Assembly: GCA_963281255.1 (NCBI GenBank)
Contig: OY725502.1
Location: 1,364,001-1,428,000 of the forward strand
Reading direction: 5' to 3'
Length of the DNA stretch: 64,000 bases
Origin: Aphrocallistes beatrix
Taxonomy: Eukaryota > Porifera > Hexactinellida > Sceptrulophora > Aphrocallistidae
The position numbers and the translations under genes are program-made. Below, in pieces: positions 42,120 through 54,800 of this stretch (within the stretch, counting starts at the first letter, position 1; every line of letters starts with the position of its first letter). The notes beneath the pieces are model-generated. The model was not told the origin of the DNA and did no database searches. It saw nothing but the letters and a program-made list of their open reading frames with translations.

Positions 42120-44261
42120 TCATACAAAACTGAAGAAATGCTGTATCGTGTATTGGTCAGCTGTTTGTGTGAGGAGCTTGATATGTCTTGAATCTGGTGT
42201 GGAGAGTTCATTCACTTTCAATATCTCCAGCTGTGAGAGGGTAGGTATCAGGTTGATGAGAGGGTTACACGAATTGGAACTCAATCGACAGAATTGTATT
42301 ACTAAGCCCCTAATCGCAGGATGGAACAGAAGGCCCCGACACAGATGTAACATGCCAGAATCGCCTAGAGATAAAGAATAGAACTTCAAGTACGCTAAAG
42401 CGCGAAGATTGCTAACTAACGAGTACCATAGAGTGACGTCATCACATATTACATGTGTGTTCTGTAGTTCCAACTGCATTAAGCTGCAACAGTATTGCAG
42501 AACACCGACAAGTGCATTCATATAAAAGATACCAACTTCCATCAATCGATACATCACCAATCCTCTAATTGTGTATCTGTTAGATTCTATCACTTGCAGT
42601 GTACCGTCTCTGAGTTCTAAATCTGCAAGCTGTGAGTAGGTCCTTATCTGGAGGTAGGAGAGGGTAGAGAGGTGTGTGATATGTGGTAACAGTGCGTAGC
42701 CGTCATCCTCTGTAACCCAGGCTAATTCTCGGATGCGAGAGAGTCCAGAAAGCATAGAGAACAGCTGTTCGTGGTATTCGATGGGAATGTAGTAGAGATG
42801 TAGCCCCGTGATACGTGTAGCGGAAGAGAAAGCAGGGAGTAGAATCTCCAACTGAGGAATATCAACATAGTAATACCTCAAGTTCTCACAAGAATATAGC
42901 TGATTGACCACCACGTTGAGAGATTGAGAAGAAAATTCCTTGCAGTGTAAGCTCAGTGTTTGAGAGGAATAAGCTGAGCAGGAAAATAAAGCTTCAAATA
43001 CTTCAGGTTCGGTTAGTACACATCCAGTAAGCTCAAAACTAACTCGAGTGTCAGATGGTAGCTGAACACTTCGGAATACATTTGTATATGCGAGGATGCT
43101 ACTATGATCTTCCCATTCTAATTTGATTGCTATATGCTTCACTGAACAACCTCGAAGACTTTCTAACAAATTAAAGAGTTGCGTAGGAGTGAAGTAATTA
43201 GTATCGAAATATATTAGAATTATATCGATGTCATCCAAGATTTGCCAGAAATACAGAAAATAGGTCCATTGATCAGCAGAGATTGAACTTGAGAGGTATA
43301 GAGAGATAGGATTGGGTAGGAAGCTTTTACATTCTTGGATGAAATCACAGACGGAATCATTTTTTAGTTCAAACACTAGGGTGCATAGCTGGATTAGCTT
43401 CTCTCTGAATTTATCCCAGCCTGCAATTTCAAAGAATTCAAATGAATCAAACCTGAGTTGGACGCACTTGGGTAGATCGTAAAAGCAAACCGGGCTCGGG
43501 AGTAGATACTTGAAGAACAGTGTGTATGTAGGCTTGGAGGGCTGGTTCGTTAATAATCCGCTTACGCATCTTAGTACATTTCTAAACAACAGAAACAGGT
43601 CATCTGTATTCACCATGAATCTAGCAGTCAAGTGCTGATCCCACGAACTGGTTCTACTCAGCCATATCGCAGCAGTTAATTCTTGAATGGTTAGACAGGA
43701 GAATGATTCCGAAAATAATTCGTTCGTTACAATGCCCATCTTCACCAAATGTTCCTGCATCAGGGACAGAGACCAACTAGCTACTTTCCCGACCTGCAGA
43801 GATGATTTATTGTCATTCATAATTTCTCCACTGACTAGATCCTGATATGCTCTGGAACCGATCATGGAGAGACCGTTCAAAACATGCTCATCTAAATTGG
43901 CCATCAGTCTAAAATATTCTCCAGGTCTGATTCGGAAAAGCTGTCTCCTGATCAAATCGAGGGTTTGTTCGTTATACGGGTGGAGGCGGTCAATCTTGTA
44001 GCGTTGGTCACACGAGACACATAGCCAACTAATGCGAAGAGCCAACCGTACCAAATCAGGTCGTATGGAACTCAAGGATTGATGAAAAAGAGAGCGGTCG
44101 AATCCTGACCATCCTTTCAAAGCAAAAAGAAAACTAATACCCTCGCACTCTTTATCTGAAACACTGTCTGGTACGGCGAGAGCTAAGTGCAGCTTCTCTA
44201 TGTCTTTTCTAGTCAACTTATCCACCAGTTCTCTCAGTTCTAACAAGCCATTACTTTCCAT
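42120..44261 (-). CDS. NLR-like protein: DED head, WHD/HD2 remnant and LRRs, no NACHT core
   Basis: 713-aa single-exon protein starting at the first true ATG (MESNGLLELREL); the frame opens further upstream only with non-ATG codons. Residues about 5-75 form a six-helix death-fold segment closest to a death effector domain: ELRELVDKL, DIEKLHLAL, SFLFALKG and an RPDL motif matching the RxDL signature. Residues about 130-240 resemble the winged-helix and HD2 parts that close a NACHT module: VLNGLSMIGSRAYQDL, then LTIQELTAAIWLS (compare the HLTFQEFLAALYLS pattern of NLRs) and LFRNVLRCVSGLL. Irregular leucine-rich repeats follow to the C-terminus. No Walker A (GxxGxGKS) or Walker B motif exists between the DED and the winged helix, so it cannot bind nucleotide like a normal NLR. 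It probably acts in intracellular immune or death signalling. Convergent with no neighbour; it diverges from the GPCR gene. Confidence 0.72.
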   Translation of the reverse strand: MESNGLLELRELVDKLTRKDIEKLHLALAVPDSVSDKECEGISFLFALKGWSGFDRSLFHQSLSSIRPDLVRLALRISWLCVSCDQRYKIDRLHPYNEQTLDLIRRQLFRIRPGEYFRLMANLDEHVLNGLSMIGSRAYQDLVSGEIMNDNKSSLQVGKVASWSLSLMQEHLVKMGIVTNELFSESFSCLTIQELTAAIWLSRTSSWDQHLTARFMVNTDDLFLLFRNVLRCVSGLLTNQPSKPTYTLFFKYLLPSPVCFYDLPKCVQLRFDSFEFFEIAGWDKFREKLIQLCTLVFELKNDSVCDFIQECKSFLPNPISLYLSSSISADQWTYFLYFWQILDDIDIILIYFDTNYFTPTQLFNLLESLRGCSVKHIAIKLEWEDHSSILAYTNVFRSVQLPSDTRVSFELTGCVLTEPEVFEALFSCSAYSSQTLSLHCKEFSSQSLNVVVNQLYSCENLRYYYVDIPQLEILLPAFSSATRITGLHLYYIPIEYHEQLFSMLSGLSRIRELAWVTEDDGYALLPHITHLSTLSYLQIRTYSQLADLELRDGTLQVIESNRYTIRGLVMYRLMEVGIFYMNALVGVLQYCCSLMQLELQNTHVICDDVTLWYSLVSNLRALAYLKFYSLSLGDSGMLHLCRGLLFHPAIRGLVIQFCRLSSNSCNPLINLIPTLSQLEILKVNELSTPDSRHIKLLTQTADQYTIQHFFSFV

Positions 44262-45752
44262 TGGTTTCCTGTGATCAATCAATTCTAAAGAAGATTGCAA
44301 GAATGATACTTATAATTAAAACAATGAAGGCTTATGAAATTCTTGTTAAATTCTGGACCGCCGTTCGGGGAGAGTCAACAACATAAGGATCTGTTCTAAG
44401 CTATTCGAGAATTTATACCAAGTTACCAACCTACCTATGAAATGTGCAAATTCTGATTCGTCTCGTTTATTTTTGTGAATTGGAATATAATATACGCACT
44501 TCTCCCTAATGATCTGTTCCTATAGTATATTAAAACTTCCATCTCTTGATATGTACTGAAAACTAGTGTGGAGTATCATGTTTAGTGAATCAATGTTATC
44601 CTAGATGGACACTCTTCAGATATCTACAAGTCATATAGAATAGGCTCAATCCCCAATTCATGTAAACAGAGTGGAGATGAACCTTATACACTTAAACAAA
44701 TTCTAGGTAATCGTTTCTATCAAATTAGAAATGTAACTTTATACGAATTTAAGATTTATAAATGTATATTTTTGTGGCGTCCAATGGGAAGAAATAATGT
44801 TGAGAGTATGTGTGCTTAGATACTTAGATAAGAATGAAAAGTGATTACGATTTCATTTCTCATATTAATTTTTTACAGAAACATACAACTTTTCCTGGGA
44901 TCGTTAGCGATGTAGCGATGCATCAGCAACACTGTTTGTATGAATACAAACGTATTTGATTAGATTCCGTAGACAAATAATTATGCACTTGTATAGGATG
45001 CTTATAATTTCTTAACAACTCTTATTTGGATTCAGTGTTCAATGATAATCTTTGTGGTCATTGTTGTTGTTATTTAACAAACAATGACTCGAAGATTACT
45101 ATTTAAATCATGACTAATATACATAATTCTATAACTAAGAAATTCTCAACGCAAATTCTAGATTCTATGCTTTATGGCTGAAAGTACTAAATTTCAAAAT
45201 TTTGCTGGTGCAGAAATATGGAAACATTTTCTGAGATCTGTATGTGGTAAGCAGGCTCAATGTCTGATATACTACAAGTATATAACATTAATTCAGTATT
45301 TAAAATAAATAAACGGAGACCCCGTCTATTCGTGATACTTTGGTGTTAATTGCTTAATCCCGGGATTAGAAAAAGTCAATCCCGGAATCCAGGGATTAGA
45401 AAATAAAGTCAATCCCGAAATCCCGGGATTACAAAATATGTTTTGGAATTGTAAGCCCTAGACTTAGTCTATTGAACTCAAGACTCAAATCAAAGATAAG
45501 AATGGATGGATGAATAATCCTAGGAAATTTCAACGCAATCAAACGAAAACAACTACTCCAGCCTCAAACATACTACTTACCTCTCTTATAATTACAGTTA
45601 AGCTATGTTATGAGATATACCTATTTGAACTTTTAATTTATCACATTAAGAGAGCCATCGGGGGACACTAGGCAAATTTCAGTATTTCTGTGATTAAGAA
45701 GAGTATTTAAGCGATGAATTACCAGTTATTACCATTACTGTAATAAAACATA
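44262..45752. other. Divergent intergenic region between the NLR-like gene and the GPCR
   Basis: 1.5 kb presumed to hold both promoters. At 45355-45440 the block AATCCCGGGATT recurs in three imperfect copies (GTCAATCCCG... units of about 30 bp). A TATTTAAG element at about 45703 lies some 45 bp upstream of the GPCR ATG and is a weak TATA-like candidate. Confidence 0.45.
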
Positions 45753-45819
45753 ATGCTAATTAAGATAACCATATTAGCCCTTTGTGTATTTTGTTCATTC
45801 AGTTTATGTGAAGGTGAAG
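45753..45819 (+). CDS. GPCR exon 1: signal peptide
   Basis: A hydrophobic leader that stops at CEGE and leaves through AAG|GTGAGT in phase 1, the same phase in which every FN3 exon begins. This phase match over a 2.6-kb intron is the reason for assigning it to the receptor. Confidence 0.72.
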
Positions 45820-48800
45820 GTGAGTTAGCAATTAGTAATTCATTATTTACAGCACACTTCGCAATATCGTTATTGGTTTGCTTTGGGATCATATTATGTG
45901 AACTAGCAATTTGTCAGATATTTCTATATATCGTATAGCAGATTAAAATTTGACTTTTTATTTTGTCTATTCTCTCAAATTTACATTTCAAACAAATTAC
46001 GCAATACAGTCCCAAAATTCGATATTCTGAATCTACAATCCTAGATATACAATTTAAGGTTAACAACCTCTATCATATTTTTGGAAATATGTATATATAT
46101 TTCAAAATGTGTGAAAATACACATCATGTTAGGATATTAGTATTATTGAGATTGAAACCATATATAATCTAGAATATGTGTGAAGTTGCTTGGTTGTTTC
46201 TGACAGAGGTATACATTCATAGTAGATATTTTAACTCGTTCTGGACTCATTATTTCATAATGCATGAATTATTATATAGGATTAAGTTCAAACCAAGTTT
46301 AATTGATGAACTACCCCTTTTGAGATCTTTTAAGGATTTTTAGACAAATAGTCTTTGTTTCTTGAATTATACGCCACAACACATTTTGTGTCTTCCGACA
46401 TAACGACACATTTAAAGCAATTTCTTATGGAAAATTTTGATTTTCATGCTACTTCACAAATATCAGATATCAAACTGATTTCTTGGGAATATTACACACT
46501 AAAAAACATCATTCATTTCTAATCATTGTGGTTGTATTTCCAAAGAGGTTAATCATTAAAATGTCGGATATATATCGTGCTACGAACCAATTGATGCTTA
46601 CATCATGTTAATGAAAATCCAGAAAAAATATCAAAAGGAGTAGTTTATCACAGATACATAATTTGAACTGGGTCCTTATTCAGGAAATATCCTTTTATTG
46701 AACACTTGGTACATGCCAATTTTCAATAATAACAAACAACAAATGTCGGTCAACAGATATATAGCGCAGCTCTATTAGGTGACTCGAAAGACACGAATTG
46801 TGGATATACTAATAAATTGGGGAAATACTTTAGAACGTCCTAAGTGTGGTATTTAAAATCTACATAGTGGAATATCCTATAGTAACAGTTGAGATATCAT
46901 TTTTAGCTTAAATTTTATGCCAAGGGTGTTAAAATGAATAAATTATTTGCATTTTAAACAACTATAATTGTGCTGTAGACAAATTTTTTCAAACAATTAG
47001 ATTTCAAGCCTAGATATACAGCAAATGCCAGATGGAGCTACACTAAAAACTCAATGAGTATAATATAAGATATAAATGTACGTACATATATACAAATACG
47101 TATGTAAATATATCAATCGAATTTTATTATAAAGATTTAGTTTATCGTAAAGCATGTACAGACGAATTAAATATCACAAATAGTTTAACAATAATTTTAA
47201 TACATATTACACTGCATTAAGTAGAGGGTGAGGTCAAACACATAGCGTATTAATTGATGCCATCTGACATGGTAGACCACATGCCACCTGTTAACTTGAT
47301 GTTGATAGCATGGCAATAAATGACCGATAATTTATGCATTAATTTATACATTATTATGCAAACCTACGTCTAGTTCTTTGAAATATAATTAGTAATACAG
47401 AGTATGCTATAGTTCTTTGAATATTATTTTATCAATTAATTGTTGGCCCATCTCATTTTTAAATTAGTACCGTATTAGCAGATTGCTAATGTGTTTCAAT
47501 TCGAGTTCACAAATTTTGAATTTGCCTAGGCTAGTAAGAGGAAACTATCAGACAATATGTTCATTGGATACCTTCTATATATGATGAGGTAGTTGTTTGT
47601 GACCAAGGCTAACTGGCTTATTCTGGCTAACCGCTGCCACTCTCGGTTAACAGTTAAGAATATGCCTGATCGGCTAGCCAATCTATATTACTTTCATTGT
47701 TTCTGAAGAGATACTTTAATATTAATTCTGAAAAGTTCAATAATATAACTTAATTTCTATTTTCAATACATATGTAGATAGTATTTCAATTTCGCTGACA
47801 CATATTAAACTTTATCAATTGAAATTGTAGATACGATTTCATTAATACCTTGAAATGCAGCTTTGTAATAAAAGTGTGAATACATGAATTACACTCTCTA
47901 CCCAAAATATTCATACGTCCTAATATTTTCAATTATTCAGTAATTAATGCAAAAATAAAGTCAACCCAATTCCGAGCGAGCGAAATTTCGCACGAAATTG
48001 ATTTCTCCCCTTTTGTGAACCTGAATTATTAGAATATTTGGATTAATTACTGACTAGATGTTATTGACTTAATAAATATATTACGTAGAAATGTAACTAT
48101 TCGGATAGAAATTAACTTCGTGAAAAGGTCCATTCTGCAAATGTATTGCTTCCTAGTTCCTCCAAATGGGTGATATATACAGAAGTCTAAAATTTAATAG
48201 AATCTGAGATAGGAGAATAGGAATCCAGAAATCCCTCTTCAACCCTGATCATAAGTTGTCAGTACAAATGAGTGCGTCGAAGCCCATATCATAGTTAGGC
48301 TAGTGAAAATCAGAATATATTTCCAATAAAGATAAACATCTACAATGATCGTATATTATTTAAACGAATTTCTCTTTTTTTAGTTCCCAGTGGAGTCCCA
48401 CTCTCCATACGTACCAAAGCTCTGTCTGCTACCATTCTATTCATCACATGGCTCCCTCCTAACTCCAGTCTGATAAACGGGACCATAACTAACTTCACTC
48501 TCCAGTACAACAGCACTAAGAGGAATGGTCCTCAGAATGTGGAGAAGGTTATACCAGTCACTGAAGGGATGAACAGCTTCTATCATATCTTGGATGGATT
48601 GACGTATGGAGGTCCAAACTATACCATTAGCATAGCAGCTAATACAGTAATGGGACAAGGTCCTTTCTCTGCTGCCTTAACTGCTCAAACTCAACACTCA
48701 GGTACTAGCAATATACATTTATTTCTTTAACATTCATTTTGGCAACTATTCTTATTCTGATGCAATATTTTAGCAACTGTTGCACCCCGTAACCTGATCT

Positions 48801-51800
48801 ACACCATGATATCTGCTACTACAGTACAGCTTAGCTGGGAGTCTCCACTAGAAAAGGACATAGATGGAATACCTCAGGAGTACATTGTAACTTACAGAGG
48901 ATTTCCATTGGATAATGTGTTACATAATCTGAGTTACACTTACAACAGCAGTGATCAACGAGGAGAAGCAGTTCTAGAAGATTTGCAGGAGAACACTACT
49001 TATAGCATCTCTGTGTTCTTAATAGTGTCTGGGATGTACAGTCCTGCTGCTAGTCTGACTGTGTCAACTCGAGATACTGGTAAGTAAATCAAGAAATAAA
49101 GTGAAATTGTGTGATATATACATTAATACTTTTGTGGAAGTTTATAATATCATTTTTAGCAGCAGGAAAAAAGAGTTAAGGATGCATGGTTTAAATTTGA
49201 ATCTCGCAAAATAAAATAGATAGTGTCATCTACACCATAAATTGATCCTATGTGCGAAATTTAATAGAAATAAGATTGTTAGATTTCGCAGTATCGCCCG
49301 TACTATATCCATACATACATACGGACGTAGTTACACAGTCCATGCCATAATGTACTTGCGGTCAATAATGTATGCAAAATTAAGACTATACATACATTAC
49401 ATGATAATATAATTGCTAAACTTCTTTTATAAAATGCATTCCCAATTTTTAAAATTAGTCGTGTACTTCCTTCCATGTACTTAAGTGGTTAGCTTTCTTC
49501 AGCTTTGAATGAATTTGCACTTTAGAACAGATTGTATGAACCTGTTCATTTTTATCTCGAATTGCTCTAAAATTCAATAATTTATTCATGAATAAGACTA
49601 GATACTATGTACGTACTTTGTAATAACTTAATTAACCAACTAATTAACTGTTAGCACATAACAATTGTTTAGCATTACATCTAACCATCTGATAGCTAGG
49701 ATGTTATGGTTGTATGGAAATACATTTAACTTTTCTAGCTACCCCGCACCAGATGTTATTTTGAAAAACCTTAGGATTTAATGTTATAAATGTATTAGGA
49801 GGTATAATAATACCTCTATCAATACATAAAATTTAATGTCTAACCATAACGGTTTTCAGGATAAAGGTTCAAATGGCTTGTTGGACAATAATCATATTAT
49901 ATACACATACTACTACCTCCATACATTTATAATAATAAATATTATATAAACTTAGTTCCCAGCGGAGTTCCACTCTCCATATGTGCTACACCTCTGTCTG
50001 CTACCATTCTATTCATCACATGGCTCCCTCCTGAAGCCAGTCTGATAAACGGAATCATAACTAACTTCACTCTCCAGTACAACAGCACTAAGAGGAATGG
50101 TCCTCAGAATGTGGAGAAGGTTATACCAGTCACTGAAGGGATGAACAACTTCCATCATATCTTGGATGGATTGACGTATGGAGGTCCAAACTATACCATT
50201 AGCATAGCAGCTAATACAGTAATGGGGCAAGGTCCTTTCTCTGCTGCCTTAACTGCTCAAACTCAACACTCAGGTACTAGCAGTATACATTTATTTCTTT
50301 AACATTCATTTTGGCAACTATTCTTATTCTGATGCAATATTTTAGCAACTGTTGCACCCCGTAACTTGATCTACACCATGATATCTGCTACTACAGTGCA
50401 GCTTAGCTGGGAGTCTCCACTAGAAAAGGACATAGATGGAATACCTCAGGAGTACATTGTAACTTACAGAGGATTTCCATTGGATAATGTGTTACATAAT
50501 CTGAGTTACACTTACAACAGCAGTGATCAACGAGGAGAAGCAGTTCTAGAAGATTTGCAGGAGAACACTACTTATAGCATCTCTGTGTTCTTAATAGTGT
50601 CTGGGATGTACAGTCCTGCTGCTAGTGTAGCGGTGTCAACACTATATATCGGTAAGTATTGTAGATTAGATTATGAGTTCCAGATTAGCCATTCTTTGCG
50701 GGATATGTACGGATTTGTGTAGAGGGAGGCAAAAGTTCAAAATTTTGCCTACATCTGGGGAGCTCTTAGTCGGGCTTACGACAATGCTTGAACAGGTCCA
50801 CTTTGGAGACCAAATTATGAACCTCTGGCTTGTGTAGTTTTAAAGTATTTGTAGAACTATATGAAGCAAAATATCCAGTACTTTGTAATTGTCGTCATTG
50901 AGGCTAATTAAGCAAGTATGGAACTACATACCTGCCAACTGTCCAGGAATTTCGTCGTCCGTCCAGGCGTCCAGGGATTTATCCCATTTGTTCAGGGATT
51001 TTTAGTTGGATCAAATATATCTTGTACGTACAACTTCACTATACATAATTTATTGATAACATATTATTTATTTAATCCTAGATTTTGGCCTGCGGGAATA
51101 TAGTTAATGTGTTCTTGTATTCAGGGAATCCCTAGACACACTTAAATAGTCATTATTTCATATTTCCTCCTTATATTATTTGTGTTGTGGGTAGTTAAAT
51201 TCACTGAAAGCTTTATTTAGGATATATCCACTCCACAAGGATTTAATTTGGGAGAAATATTTTGCTGTTAGCTATAAAACTTAATTCTAATGCAGGGCTT
51301 TTTAATTGTTTATAGAAATATTATGATGGAAATTTGAAATTGCACAATTGCAGTTACAAAAGTTGCTTAGGATTCAATTTTTATTAATACGGCAAAATGA
51401 TAATCGATTTTTAGTGATTTGTAGACAGTGTAAACGTGGATAAAATTCCCATATGATTGAGAACATGCAAAAATTTCCATTCGCTGACCATTAACTCTTA
51501 AAAGTCAGTCCGCAATTGTGCAATGGTGTCTTTATAATTAACTTTATTATCATCTTAGTAATTTGACTTTTGTAACATCTGTGATCGGCTCCAATGTGTA
51601 TTATTGATATCTCGTAATCCGCTGAAGTTAGACATGGGAAATGTATTATTATTAAATAAGAAGTCGTATTTTTGGAGTCCATTGGTCATATTGTCTTACC
51701 TCAACTATGTATGGAATGTGAGTTATGTGTTTTTCACACCTATTATGTGTTTTTCACACCTATTTTTCAAGGATCTAAGATAAATTTTGGCGATATCTGA

Positions 51801-54800
51801 CCTGTTTTAAGCACATTTTAAAGCGTTATGTATGATTTTCAGAGAATCAGGCGGGGATGGGTTGATTCGAAAAATTTGACTTTTCTAAGAAGGTTGCTAC
51901 ATTCTATCGTTGCTATGGAAACATGTTTTTGCCATTTGAACCTTTGTCTTGAAAACCGTTATGGTTAGACATTCAAATTTATGTATTGATAGGTAATATG
52001 CTACTTTCTATTAGGTCCTAATACATTTTGTAGCATTAAATCCCAAGGTTTTCGAGATACGGTGCAATATATTTTATGAATCATATTTGATAAATTGCAC
52101 CATATCTCAAAAACCTTAGGATTTAATGTTATAAATGTATTAGGAGGCATAATAATACCTCTATCAATACATAAATTTGAATGTCTAACCATAACGGTTT
52201 TCAGGATAAAGGTTCAAATGGCAAAAACATGTTTCCATAGCAACGCTGGAATGTAACAACATTCTATTAGAAAAGTCAATATTTTCGAATCAACCCGTCC
52301 CCACTGATTTTCCCTGAAAATCATGCATTAATAACGCTTTAAAATGTGCTTAAAACAGGTCAGATATCGCCAAAATTTATCTGAAATCCTTGAAAAATAG
52401 GTGTGAAAACCCCTTAATTCACATTCCACACATAGTTGAGGTAAGAAAATATGACCAATGGACTCCAAAAATACGACTTCATATTTAACAATAATACATT
52501 TCCTATGTCTAACTAACTTCAGCGGATTACGAGATACGTATCAATAATATCACACAATGGACCCAAGTTCCAGGAACCGAGATTGAATGCCTACAGTCCT
52601 TACTTAAATTATTCCATTTGTGAGAATCTTATAATATCCTCCTCTAGACGAACCTCCTACTAACCTCACACTCGTATCAGATAGTGCTACCTCAGTGACG
52701 TTATCCTGGCTACCCCCAAACCTGGCAGATCCTACTGACAACATAACTCATTACGTTATCAGTTATTCTGGATTGGAGCTAGATACTGCGATACGGAATA
52801 TCAATGTCTCAAATACAGAAAACTACAACTACACACTGACTGAATTAGAAGAGTATACTACATATACTATCCACATAATAGTTTTCTCCCGAATCAGGGG
52901 AAGAACTGGAGAGGTTATTGGTCAAATTAAAACAGCACAAAAAAGTAAGACTCCAAATAAAATATTTCGCAAACTTTGTAATTCTAACTAGGTTCAACTT
53001 GCAAGCCCATATTTCCTGGAAGAGTAGGCGTGTCCTATATGCTTGCTTGATAGGCTGATCAATCATCGAATGATACATCCCCATCAAGATAGCTTGTTGG
53101 ACAATAATCATATTATATACACATACTACTACCTCCATACATTTATAATAATAATATTATATAAACTTAGTTCCCAGCGGAGTTCCACTCTCCATATATG
53201 CTACACCTCTGTCTGCTACCACTCTATTCATCACATGGCTCCCTCCTGAAGCCAGTCTGATAAACGGGATCATAACTAACTTCACTCTCCAGTACAACAG
53301 CACTAAGAGGAATGGTCCTCAGAATGTAGAGAAGGTTATACCAGTCACTGAAGGGATGAACAACTTCTATCATATCTTGGATGGATTGACGTATGGAGGT
53401 CCAAACTATACCATTAGCATAGCAGCTAATACAGTAATGGGACAAGGTCCTTTCTCTGCTGCCTTAACTGCTCAAACTCAACACTCAGGTACTAGCAGTA
53501 TACATTTATTTCTTTAACATTCATTTTGGCAACTATTTTTATTCTGATGCAATAATTTAGCAACCGTCGCACCCCATAACCTGATCTACACCATGATATC
53601 TACTACTACAATGCAGCTTAGCTGGGAGTCTCCACTAGAAAAGGACATAGATGGAATACCTCAGGAGTACATTGTAACTTACAGAGGATTTCCATTGGAT
53701 AATGTATTACATAATCTGAGTTACACTTACAACAGCAGTGATCAACGAGGAGAAGCAGTTCTAGAAGATTTGCAGGAGAACACTACTTATAGCATCTCTG
53801 TGTTCTTAATAGTGTCTGGGATGTACAGTCCTGCTGCTAGTCTGACTGTGTCAACTCGAGATACTGGTAAGTACGAGTACAGAATAGGTTATATAGTTTA
53901 CAATGCTATACAACAGGGGGTTCCCTAACATATTTATGTTAGAGTAGAAGTTTTTTCTGAATGATGCCTAATATGAGCCTACAGCTTAAAAAGTCTCCAG
54001 GAACGGAATGGTTCCCATACATAGAAGCTAATACTAAATTTCATCGGTTAATTGGAAACTATATAGCTTAATCGGGACAAAATAGCCAAGATCAAACTGT
54101 CCCGATTAAGCGGAGTCAACTGTACTTGTAAATATCTTAGTTAAAACAAATAATTACAGATACAGACACAAATTGTTGACCAACTGCGCAGCACAAGTAA
54201 GCAAGGGATAAATTACACACTCTTCGCATTTTAAATTATTTCTACTGAAGTATACAAGCACGCTTCGCACACTTACTTAGCGCGGCTAGCGAACAATTTG
54301 TGTTCGCAAAGTCGCTTTGCAGTCGCCCGGGAATACAAATAAATTCAGAAGCCCTTTGCTAAATATTGATACTTTCACCAATCCATTTCAAATTTTATTA
54401 TTTTATGGATGTATTGGAAATAAAAAAAACAACATCAATATAAAGTCGAAAATACGATACTGTCGAGTCTCGACTCCGCTTAATAGGGTTACATCGGTCA
54501 GAGGACATTTTGCACCGATCATGCGGAGAACCCTATTAACCGAAAATATTTTGTATTAGCTTATATGTGTGAGAGTTATTTCAGTCCTGCTAAAAGTGGC
54601 CCGATTAAGCGGTTGACTCGATTAATCAGTGACCCTATTAAGCGGAGTCGACTGTATTTAGAATCTACACCACAAAGATTAACAGTTGAAAGCTAGTCTC
54701 TAGCATATTCTTAGAATTTGTTTACTTTCTGTAACAATTGAAAACAAAGGATATAACTAAATTATCATTTAGAATCGAAAATATGGTATTCAAAATCTAC

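Noticed and set aside
44262-44300. Longer start for the NLR-like protein
   Set aside because: The upstream in-frame codon at 44300 is TTG, not ATG; the first ATG at 44261 precedes the DED directly.
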